DNA of 64,000 nt from an uncultured Clostridia bacterium. Its GTDB lineage: Bacteria; Bacillota; Clostridia; Christensenellales; DTU072. The DNA lies in NCBI GenBank assembly GCA_944363505.1, contig CALVUD010000003.1, positions 69,783 through 133,782 on the forward strand, read 5' to 3'. The translations under genes were made by a program, and so were the position numbers. The notes under the pieces are model-generated. The model was given only the letters and a program-made list of their open reading frames with translations. It ran no database searches and was not told the DNA's origin. Positions 47,242 to 54,663 of this stretch are shown one piece after another. Position 1 is the first letter of the stretch, and every line of letters begins with the position of its first letter.

Positions 47242-47609
47242 ACGAAATAAAACTGACGTGCATAGTCTGTCCGAACGGTTGCGAACTGATCGTCGGAAAA
47301 AAGGAAGACGGCTCGCTGGAAGTCGCGGGAAATCTTTGTCCCAAAGGCGTCAAATTCGCCGCCGACGAACTCGAACGACCCGTCAGGACGTTCACGGGCA
47401 CCGCGGTAACGGTTTTCGAGGACTTTCCCGTGGCGCCGGTCAAGATAAACCGCGAAGTGCCCAGGGAACAGATCCCGAGCGTTGCGCGCTACGTCAATAC
47501 GCTGACGCTGACAAAGCGTTATGCGCCGGGCGATATCGTCGAAGAAAACGTATTGGGGCTGGGAGCGGATCTCGTCGCGACCGCCGATATGCGTCTGGAG
47601 GAATCATGA
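47238..47609 (+). CDS. DUF1667 protein, Cys-rich partner of GlpA/GlpB-like proteins
   Basis: A 123-residue protein. Its N-terminal CIVCPNGCELIV ... GNLCPKG supplies Cys8, 11, 15 and 34, a likely Fe-S or zinc site. This is the DUF1667 family, nearly always encoded right after GlpA- and GlpB-like genes in Firmicutes, and possibly a third subunit standing in for GlpC. The gene overlaps the preceding and following genes by four bases each. The biochemical role is unproven. Confidence 0.85.
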   Translation: MNEIKLTCIVCPNGCELIVGKKEDGSLEVAGNLCPKGVKFAADELERPVRTFTGTAVTVFEDFPVAPVKINREVPREQIPSVARYVNTLTLTKRYAPGDIVEENVLGLGADLVATADMRLEES

Positions 47610-49144
47610 AAATCATACTTTCGCTGGATTCGGGAACGCAGTCTACCAGAGCCATGCTGTTCGACGAGAAGGGCAATCTTTTGGATAAAGTCAAGGAAAC
47701 CTTCGAGCCGTATTTTTCTTTGCAGAAAGGTTACGCCGAACAGCACGCCGAATTGTACTGGGCAAAGATCTGTTCGGCGGTTCAGACGTTAAAATCCAGA
47801 AATTCCGAAATCTGGGATTCCGTTATCGGAGTTACGGTTACCGCAATGCGCGACGTCGGGATATGCGTGGATAAGGATATGAAGCCGCTGAGACCCGCGC
47901 TTTTATGGCTTGACCGACGCGAAGCCGAATTCGATTTCGACAAGCTGCCGCTGAAATCCAGGTTTTGTTTTTCGCTTGCGGGGATGCGCGACGCCGTCGA
48001 AAAACACGCCGGGGAATGTCGGTGCGTATGGATACAGCAAAACGAGCCGGAGATATGGAAAAAGACCGATAAATATTTTCAGTGTTCGACCTGGCTGAAT
48101 TATAAACTGACGGGCGTCGTCGCCGATTCGGTGGCGTCGATGATAGGGCATATCCCGTTCAACTACAAGAAAAAAAGGTGGATGAGCCGACGCAACATCC
48201 AGCGTCCCGTGTTCGGCGACTTCGGCGAAGACAGGCTTTTCCCGCTCGCGGAACCGGGCACCGTACTGGGCACGGTCAGCGAGGAAGCCTCGGCTCAGAC
48301 CGGGATCCCGGCGGGGCTGCCGGTGGTTGCTTCCGGCTCCGACAAAGGCTGTGAGACGGTGGGTACGGGAGCGATATACCCCGACGTCGCGTCCATATCT
48401 TTCGGCACGACCGCAACCGTTCAGCTGACGACCGACAAATACGTCGAACCCGAAAAATATCTGCCCGCATATCCTGCGGTATACCCTAAAAAATACAATC
48501 CCGAAACGATAGTTTACCGCGGCTACTGGATGCTGACCTGGTTTTTGAACGAATTCGCGAGGCGGCAGGGCGAGGAACTCACCGAAAAGGATTTCGACCG
48601 CATGTTGCCCACGGTGCCCGCGGGCTCGGACGGACTGACGGTGGAACCGTACTGGTCGCCTTCGCTGAAAAGGACGGAGGCGCTGGGCGCGATAGTCGGC
48701 TTCAGGGAGCGGCATACGGTATTCCACATTTACCGCGCCATAATCGAGGGGATCAATTTTGCGTTGATGGAAGGACTGAAAACGATGGAAAAACGCGCCA
48801 AAGTCAACGTAAAGAGGATAACGGTATCGGGCGGCGGCGCGCAGTCCGACGAAGTGTGCAAGATAACCGCCGACATGTTCGGCGTACCCGTGGTCAGGGT
48901 ACAGACCTACGAAACCAGCGGGCTGGGAGCGGCGATATGCGCGTTCGTGGGGCTTAAGGTGTATCCCGACTACGACGCCGCGATTTCCGCGATGGTCAGG
49001 ACGGCGCGCGTGTTCGAGCCGGATCCCGAGACTCATTACAAATACGAAACAATCTTCAAAAAGGTTTACTGTCCGGTTTACGCTCGGCTGAAACCGGTAT
49101 ACAAGCGCATAAAAAAACTGAAAAAAGGAGAAATCTATGTCTAA
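47606..49144 (+). CDS. FGGY-family carbohydrate kinase
   Basis: A 512-residue kinase. Its ATG lies in an ATGA overlap with a GGAGG site. The N-terminal phosphate loop ILSLDSGTQSTRAMLFD and the C-terminal GGGAQSDEVCKITADMFGVPV match the FGGY fold (glycerol, xylulose, ribulose kinases). It differs clearly from standard GlpK: the GTTSSR motif and the FBP loop are not seen, so a substrate other than free glycerol is plausible. In this operon it would phosphorylate a polyol or alkylglycerol before oxidation by the GlpA/B-like proteins. The C-terminal 25 residues are unusually basic (RLKPVYKRIKKLKKGE). Confidence 0.87.
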   Translation: MKIILSLDSGTQSTRAMLFDEKGNLLDKVKETFEPYFSLQKGYAEQHAELYWAKICSAVQTLKSRNSEIWDSVIGVTVTAMRDVGICVDKDMKPLRPALLWLDRREAEFDFDKLPLKSRFCFSLAGMRDAVEKHAGECRCVWIQQNEPEIWKKTDKYFQCSTWLNYKLTGVVADSVASMIGHIPFNYKKKRWMSRRNIQRPVFGDFGEDRLFPLAEPGTVLGTVSEEASAQTGIPAGLPVVASGSDKGCETVGTGAIYPDVASISFGTTATVQLTTDKYVEPEKYLPAYPAVYPKKYNPETIVYRGYWMLTWFLNEFARRQGEELTEKDFDRMLPTVPAGSDGLTVEPYWSPSLKRTEALGAIVGFRERHTVFHIYRAIIEGINFALMEGLKTMEKRAKVNVKRITVSGGGAQSDEVCKITADMFGVPVVRVQTYETSGLGAAICAFVGLKVYPDYDAAISAMVRTARVFEPDPETHYKYETIFKKVYCPVYARLKPVYKRIKKLKKGEIYV

Positions 49145-50912
49145 ACCGTACAAAGGCTTCCGCCCGCCGTGGATAGAAGAAAGGGCGCCCGAGGGTTCTT
49201 ACCGCGAAATTTTCAAATGGGGGCATCATACGGAAACCAAAGTGCCCAAGGAATCTCTTTACAAGATGATGAAAGAGATATTCAAAATGACGGACGACGA
49301 TTTCCGCGAGCCCAAGGAAACGGGATACGACAAAGTCGGTTTCGACGTGCCCGTCAAGCTTTCGGAGGAGGTCATTGCCGATCTGAAAGCGATAGCGGGC
49401 GATAAGAACGTGCGTACCGACGATTACGCGCGCTTGTCGGTGGCTTACGGCAAGACGATGCACGACCTTATGCGTCTCAGGAAAAAGGTCATAGAAAACA
49501 TTCCCGACGTCGTCGTGTATCCCGAAAACAAGGAACAGATCGAAAAAATAGTCGCATACGTTTCCGAACACAAGATACCGCTGTACGTTTACGGCGGCGG
49601 TTCCTCGGTTACGAGGGGCGTCGAGTGCGTCAAAGGCGGCGTTTCGCTGGATATGCGCCTGAATTTCAACAAAGTCATCGCGTTCAACGAGGTCAATCAG
49701 ACCATAACCGTGGAAGCGGGCATGTCGGGACCTCAGCTCGAGGAGCACCTGAACAACGCCGTCAAGGAGTTCGGCGCGAAACGCGCGTACACCTGCGGAC
49801 ATTTCCCGCAGTCGTTCGAATATTCGTCGGTGGGCGGCTGGACGGTGACCAGGGGCGCGGGGCAGAATTCCACTTATTACGGAAAAATCGAGCACATAGT
49901 CCTCGGACAGGAATACGCAACGCCCGTCGGCGTGATAAAGACGGACGATTACGCCGCAAAGGCGTGCGGACCCGACATCAATCAGATAATGATGGGTTCG
50001 GAGGGCGCCTTCGGCGTGTTGACCCACGTAACGCTCAGATTTTTCAGGTATATGCCGCAAAACCGCATAAAGTTCAGCTATCTGTTCAAGAGCTGGGCTG
50101 ACGCCCAGGCGGCGGCGAGGGAGATAATGCAGGGCGAATTCGGCATGCCCAGCGTATTCCGTCTGTCCGATCCCGAGGAAACCGAACTGATGCTGCGCCT
50201 TTACGGCGTGGACGAGATACCCGGCGCGCTGAAACTGTTCAACGCCCTGGGATACCCCCAGTTCGACATCAACAAGTCGCTGGAAGGCGAGATCAACGGC
50301 GAGGGCAAATGCCTGTTCCTCGGCTGGTCGGAGGGCGAGAGAGGTTTTGCCAGGAATCAGGCGAAACAGGTCAAAAAGATATGCCACGCTTACGGCGCGC
50401 TGGGACTGGGCTCTTTCCCCGTCAAGGGCTGGGAAAAGGGCAGGTTCAAAGACCCGTATCTCAGGGATTCGATGCAGGACTTCGGCATAATGACGGACAC
50501 TCTGGAGTGCACGGTCAACTGGGACAACATGGATTACGTCCATAAATTCGTCCGCGCGTATTGCAAATCGCGCCCGAACACGATATGCACCACGCACATG
50601 TCGCACGCCTACCCGCAGGGCGCGAACCTATATTTCATTTTTATAACAAAGATGAGCGAACTGGACGATTACCTGCAGTATCACCGCGGCATACTCGACC
50701 ATATCCAGGAGTCGGGCGCCGCGATCTCTCACCACCACGGTATCGGCAAGATGTTTGCCCCGTGGCTGGAAGGCTTCCTTGGAGGCAACCAAATGGATAT
50801 TTTAAGGTGCCTGAAACAGCATTTCGACCCCGACGACGTTATGAATCCCGGCGGCACGATAGCGGTGGATCTCGACGAGGACAAAAAGGTATTCAAGCGT
50901 CCGCGCTGGTAA
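49137..50912 (+). CDS. FAD-binding oxidase resembling alkyl-dihydroxyacetone-phosphate synthase
   Basis: A 591-residue VAO-family flavoenzyme overlapping the kinase gene by 8 bases (site AAAGGAG). The FAD_binding_4 domain runs from about 122 (PDVVVYPENKEQIEKIVAYV) with PP-loop YGGGSSVTRGVE and the CGHFPQSFEYSSVGGW stretch. Near the C-terminus SHHHGIGKMFAPWLEG contains the HHH triad and following G-x-G-K that mark alkyl-DHAP synthases; glycolate and D-lactate oxidases normally have a single His here. The N-terminal KWGHH also recalls AGPS. AGPS exchanges an acyl for an alkyl chain on DHAP without net redox. Whether this enzyme makes or breaks ether bonds is open. Confidence 0.82.
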   Translation: MSKPYKGFRPPWIEERAPEGSYREIFKWGHHTETKVPKESLYKMMKEIFKMTDDDFREPKETGYDKVGFDVPVKLSEEVIADLKAIAGDKNVRTDDYARLSVAYGKTMHDLMRLRKKVIENIPDVVVYPENKEQIEKIVAYVSEHKIPLYVYGGGSSVTRGVECVKGGVSLDMRLNFNKVIAFNEVNQTITVEAGMSGPQLEEHLNNAVKEFGAKRAYTCGHFPQSFEYSSVGGWTVTRGAGQNSTYYGKIEHIVLGQEYATPVGVIKTDDYAAKACGPDINQIMMGSEGAFGVLTHVTLRFFRYMPQNRIKFSYLFKSWADAQAAAREIMQGEFGMPSVFRLSDPEETELMLRLYGVDEIPGALKLFNALGYPQFDINKSLEGEINGEGKCLFLGWSEGERGFARNQAKQVKKICHAYGALGLGSFPVKGWEKGRFKDPYLRDSMQDFGIMTDTLECTVNWDNMDYVHKFVRAYCKSRPNTICTTHMSHAYPQGANLYFIFITKMSELDDYLQYHRGILDHIQESGAAISHHHGIGKMFAPWLEGFLGGNQMDILRCLKQHFDPDDVMNPGGTIAVDLDEDKKVFKRPRW

Positions 50913-50937
50913 ACGGACGACGGTGGAGGAGCGGTAA

Positions 50938-52293
50938 ATGAAAGCTGTAAAAATCATAGCGGTAGTGCTTGTGGCGGCGCTGATCGCCGCGGCGGGAGTG
51001 CTGATAGGCATCGATTACGCAAAAGACGACGGCGTAGCGCCGCTCGCGGATATCGTATCGTCGAATCTGATAGCCGAGGAATATCCCGACTACAAAAACG
51101 ACGTTTATCTGGAAAAGGGCGACGATCCCGACCTTAACGAACTGGGACTTTTCTGGTGCCGCGAAGTTTCTCCCGGCGTTATAGAGATGGTGCCCGCCGA
51201 CACCGCCGAGGGCGCGGCGTTGGTCGACCCTTCCAAACCTACCGTCATCAACGTTCACGGCATGATGACGGACGGATATTACAGGATCGAGGACTACGTC
51301 TTCAATAACGTTATCGGAAGTTCCGAGGAATTCGGCTATGACGGCGCCGTAGTGCCCTACGATACGCTTCAGACGCTGTGGATATGGCTGGACAAGGGCT
51401 GGAACGTAGGCGTCTACAACTGGCACCGCTTCGTTTCCGAAGGCGTGGATTTCGCGGCGATCGAAGCAAAGGTGTGGTCGACCGACGGTCCCGCAAACGT
51501 CAGATGGCGTTCCTCCGACGGAAAATACCACGACGATCCCGTCGAGTATTCGTTAGCCGAACTGTTCGTGGGCGACTATCTGCGCGCTCTCGAACTGCTC
51601 GACGACGATTTCGGCAAGGAAGAGATACGCTTTACCGCGCACTCCATGGGCGGCGAACTCGTTTCGGCGGCGGCGTTTTTGCTTTACGAGATATCCGAGG
51701 GCGAATCGGCTCAGATCTCGGCGGATAAACTTCCCGACCGAATGACCATGGACGACACCTTTTTCGGCGCGTATCTTCAGGTAGGAGACAATTTGTTCGA
51801 TATTTCCGCAAAGGGTCTCAGCGTCAGATGGACGGGTAAGGACATGCCCGACGACAGGACCGGCCGCGCCGTCATAGAGGCGATTCAATACCTGGCGCAA
51901 AAAGGCGTCGTAATCGAATATTATACGTATAATTCGAGTTTTCTGAACCTCGCGATCCCCGCCGAGGACAGGCAGATACTGCTGGACTCGAGCGTATATA
52001 TCCTCGCTGATCCGAATTACGTCAATCCCGACTACGGCGAATACAGTCTACTGACCGACGGACACGTCGCGCTGAGGAAATATTCTCAGTGCTCTATCTG
52101 CCGCGCCTATCCCGGAGGGGAAATGAGCGACGCCGAAAAAGTGGCGTATGCGAACGCTCTGCCCACCTCGGAGCTTAAAAAACTCGTGGGCAAGGCGTTC
52201 CTGATGACAGGCGGCGCCTCGACGCTGACGACGGCGGACGACGTTTTCGAAGAAATTTCGCACGCCGAAATAATGGAAAAAGCCAAGAAATAA
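50938..52293 (+). CDS. Membrane-anchored alpha/beta hydrolase, lipase-like
   Basis: A 451-residue protein with an N-terminal signal anchor (about 4-26) and a large extracytoplasmic domain. The oxyanion strand VINVHGMMTDGYY (about 98) and nucleophile elbow FTAHSMGGELVSAAA (about 225) identify an alpha/beta hydrolase; the general arrangement fits lipases and esterases. A CSICRAYPGG segment near residue 382 may form a disulfide. It follows the AGPS-like gene by 25 bases with a GGTGGAGGAG site, so it is probably in the same transcript and may release substrates for the upstream enzymes. The esterase role is inferred from the motif. Confidence 0.82.
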   Translation: MKAVKIIAVVLVAALIAAAGVLIGIDYAKDDGVAPLADIVSSNLIAEEYPDYKNDVYLEKGDDPDLNELGLFWCREVSPGVIEMVPADTAEGAALVDPSKPTVINVHGMMTDGYYRIEDYVFNNVIGSSEEFGYDGAVVPYDTLQTLWIWLDKGWNVGVYNWHRFVSEGVDFAAIEAKVWSTDGPANVRWRSSDGKYHDDPVEYSLAELFVGDYLRALELLDDDFGKEEIRFTAHSMGGELVSAAAFLLYEISEGESAQISADKLPDRMTMDDTFFGAYLQVGDNLFDISAKGLSVRWTGKDMPDDRTGRAVIEAIQYLAQKGVVIEYYTYNSSFLNLAIPAEDRQILLDSSVYILADPNYVNPDYGEYSLLTDGHVALRKYSQCSICRAYPGGEMSDAEKVAYANALPTSELKKLVGKAFLMTGGASTLTTADDVFEEISHAEIMEKAKK

Positions 52294-52300
52294 TAAGCCT

Positions 52301-52978
52301 GTGAGTCGTACTTTGATCGCGATAGGCGGCGGGGAACTGAAAAGCAAGTCAACCGTCGCCATAGACCGTTATATTGCTTCGCTCGTTAAAAAACGCGCCG
52401 CGCCAGCGCGCGGCACGGCGCTGTTTTTGGGTACAGCCAGCCACGATTCGCTGCCGTACTTCAATTCGTTCCGAAAAATTTACACTTCGCTTTTCGACAT
52501 AAAAGCGGAAGTAGCGCTTCTGACGAAAAAGGACGTGCCGATCGAGCACAATCTTCAAAAGATCGCCGCCGCGGATCTTATTTACGTCGGCGGCGGCGAC
52601 ACGTTGTTCATGCTGGACGTTTGGCGCGAAAAGGGGATTATCGAACCCGTACTCGAGGCGTATCGCAACGGCACGGTGCTGTCGGGGCTTTCCGCGGGCG
52701 CGATCTGCTGGTTCGAAAAGATGTATACCGATTCGGCGCGTATCGAGGGCGGGAAATTCGCCGTAAGGGACGGATTGGGGCTTATAAAGGGCATTATGAC
52801 GCCGCATTACGACGAAAGAAAGGAGTTCGACGAAGTGTCGGCGGGGTATCCCGGAAAACGCTACGCCGTCGAAAACGACGCCGCGGCGGTATTCGAGGAC
52901 GAAGAATTCGCTTTCGCCCTGGGCAGGGGAGTGTGCGTCGACGGCGTAACGGTGCCGTCGCGGGCATCCGAAGATTAA
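52301..52978 (+). CDS. Peptidase S51 family protein (dipeptidase E-like)
   Basis: A 225-residue class I glutaminase-like-fold serine hydrolase. It starts with GTG at 52301, 7 bases after the previous stop, with no obvious ribosome site, so translational coupling is likely. LIAIGGGEL at the N-terminus, LIYVGGGDTLFMLDVW, the nucleophile Ser in SGLSAGAICWFEK and the His of IMTPHYDER are the S51 signatures. The family hydrolyses Asp- or alpha-aspartyl dipeptides or related peptides in the cytoplasm. Its presence at the end of a lipid-type operon has no obvious explanation. Confidence 0.88.
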   Translation: MSRTLIAIGGGELKSKSTVAIDRYIASLVKKRAAPARGTALFLGTASHDSLPYFNSFRKIYTSLFDIKAEVALLTKKDVPIEHNLQKIAAADLIYVGGGDTLFMLDVWREKGIIEPVLEAYRNGTVLSGLSAGAICWFEKMYTDSARIEGGKFAVRDGLGLIKGIMTPHYDERKEFDEVSAGYPGKRYAVENDAAAVFEDEEFAFALGRGVCVDGVTVPSRASED

Positions 52979-53007
52979 AAAACCGTCGGGAAACCGACGG
53001 TTTTTTT
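52975..53007. terminator. Bidirectional terminator
   Basis: Stem CCGTCGG / CCGACGG with tetraloop GAAA, flanked by AAAAAA and TTTTTTT, ending the peptidase gene and the opposing lipoprotein gene. Confidence 0.95.
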
Positions 53008-53029
53008 ATCGCTCATAACGACTGGCGAA

Positions 53030-54454
53030 TTATTCGCCCGTAGCGACGGTAACTTTGTCGAAAGTGCAGTTTTCGCCCGCCGTTACGCCTCTCAAAACGG
53101 CTTCGCCGCCGATAGCGGTAAACGCCACGTTGTCAACGGTCATACCGCCCAGATCGTATTCTCCCGCTTTCAACACGAGCGTCATTCCCTCGTTTGCGGA
53201 AAATTCCAGAATCCCTTTCGCCTTGTCGGAATCGGATGCGTAACCGTAGATATACGGGCGCTCGAAGCCCAGCGCGTAATCGGAATAAATGAACTCGAAC
53301 TCGTCGTTTTCAAATACGTTAGAGGTCAGCAGTTCGTCGTAGTCGGGGGTGATCCTGACGGAAACGTCGCTGCCGGCGGTGTTGGTCGCACCGTAGGCGA
53401 ATTCGTAACCCGCCACGAACAGCACGGCGGCGGAACTCCATTGTTCGTTCTGATAGCCGTAGCCCGTGATTTTATTGTGCCTGATATTCAGCGCGGTGTC
53501 CGCGTCGGTGCCTGCGGAAAGCACGATGCCGTTCGCTATCGCGGCGGAGCCGTCTATGACGTCCGCGTCGGGAGCGGTCATGGTATTATGCTCCAGCGTA
53601 ACTTTGTTGGAAGCTACGGTAACCGCGTTTCTGTGCGCCGTAGTATCTTCTCCGGTTACCCAACCTTTATTTTTTATATTAAGTCCTCTGAGGGTAACCA
53701 GATCGGCGTCGACCAGGAAAGAGCCGTATATTTCGTTTTGATCCAGTCCTATGATGTTGACGGATTTTTTGACGTTATACAGCGTGTATCCGCCGTCGCG
53801 CTCCTTAGCTCCGAGGGTGCCGCTCACCACGATGAAATCGCCGTTTTCGGCTTCGGAGAGCGCCGAGGCGAGTTCGCCCGAATCGGTCGCGGTATAGTCG
53901 GGCGCCTTAACCGTTACGGGCACGGAAAGCTCCAGATTGCCGAAAGTAACCTTTACCGCGGTGGTTTCAGCGCCGAGCGCGGTTTCGGGATAGTCCACCG
54001 CCACGTCGGAAACGGAAGATCCGTCGGCGAAACGCGCCGTTACCACCATGCCTTCGGGACGGAATTTCTCACCCGACGCGTACACGGTTATTTCGGGCGC
54101 GGAACTCAGCTCCAGGCTCACGGGCGCGGCTTTTACCACGGTAACCGTGGTTTTCAGCGAAGCGCTCTTACCGCCCTCGGAATAGGTTACGGTGATCTCC
54201 TGTTCGCCCAAAACGTTTTTGTCGAAGCCGGAAATCATTTCCGCGGTAATGGGAACTTCTTTCACGTCGCCGTTTTTGTAAGTGACGGAAAGCGTTTTGC
54301 CGTCGAGGTCGATGTCCTGACCTTTGACGACGGGTCCCAGCGTTACTCCTTCGCCGAGGGCTATGCTTTCGACGTCCTTATTGTTACACGCCGAACTTAT
54401 CACCGCCACCGAAAGGACGGTTAAGATCAGCAGAAAAACCAAAGTTTTTTTCAT
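53030..54454 (-). CDS. Lipoprotein with two bacterial Ig-like domains and a beta-helix region
   Basis: A 474-residue protein. The signal peptide ends in lipobox SSAC (lipid Cys23). Residues about 30-110 and 112-188 are two repeats of a bacterial Ig-like fold (group 3-type: G-x-x-DLDGKTLSVTYKNGDVKEVPIT; EKFRPEGMVVTARFADGS). From about residue 195 a right-handed beta-helix is suggested by LYNVKKSVNIIGLDQNEIYGSF ... LVTLRGLNIKN ... KVTLEHNTM ... ALNIRHNKITGYG. Such lipoproteins bind or cleave polysaccharides at the cell surface; no catalytic residues are evident. An excellent AAAGGAGG site precedes the ATG. I see no clear promoter in the short upstream region. Confidence 0.8.
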   Translation of the reverse strand: MKKTLVFLLILTVLSVAVISSACNNKDVESIALGEGVTLGPVVKGQDIDLDGKTLSVTYKNGDVKEVPITAEMISGFDKNVLGEQEITVTYSEGGKSASLKTTVTVVKAAPVSLELSSAPEITVYASGEKFRPEGMVVTARFADGSSVSDVAVDYPETALGAETTAVKVTFGNLELSVPVTVKAPDYTATDSGELASALSEAENGDFIVVSGTLGAKERDGGYTLYNVKKSVNIIGLDQNEIYGSFLVDADLVTLRGLNIKNKGWVTGEDTTAHRNAVTVASNKVTLEHNTMTAPDADVIDGSAAIANGIVLSAGTDADTALNIRHNKITGYGYQNEQWSSAAVLFVAGYEFAYGATNTAGSDVSVRITPDYDELLTSNVFENDEFEFIYSDYALGFERPYIYGYASDSDKAKGILEFSANEGMTLVLKAGEYDLGGMTVDNVAFTAIGGEAVLRGVTAGENCTFDKVTVATGE

Positions 54455-54545
54455 ATTGCCTCCTTTATAGCTTTTTCGTTAGTTTGCATACGGGAGACGT
54501 TTTTATTCCGTACGGATGCGTCGGAAAAAAATTTGGTTCAAACGG

Positions 54546-54592
54546 TTGTATATATTTATTTAATATGTTAATATATAGTATATTTATATAAT
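54546..54592 (+). promoter_or_regulatory. AT-rich promoter region of gyrBA
   Basis: TTGTAT (54546-54551), 17-base spacer, TAATAT (54569-54574) is the best pair. TATAAT at 54587-54592 is an alternative -10 without a good -35. The surroundings are almost pure A/T, unlike the rest of the window. Confidence 0.5.
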
Positions 54593-54634
54593 TATATATA
54601 TGCGCGCGCATATACGCGTATCGGCGCATATACG
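54593..54634. repeat. Alternating pyrimidine-purine tract with palindrome and direct repeats upstream of gyrB
   Basis: 54593-54621 is a perfect 29-base alternation of pyrimidine and purine. It contains the 18-base palindrome TATATGCGCGCGCATATA (54597-54614). GCGCATATACG occurs twice, at 54606-54616 and 54624-54634, 18 bases apart. Such DNA readily forms Z-DNA or cruciforms under negative supercoiling. Confidence 0.8.
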
Positions 54635-54663
54635 GAAAAACAAATAAGGAACAGGAGCAAAAT

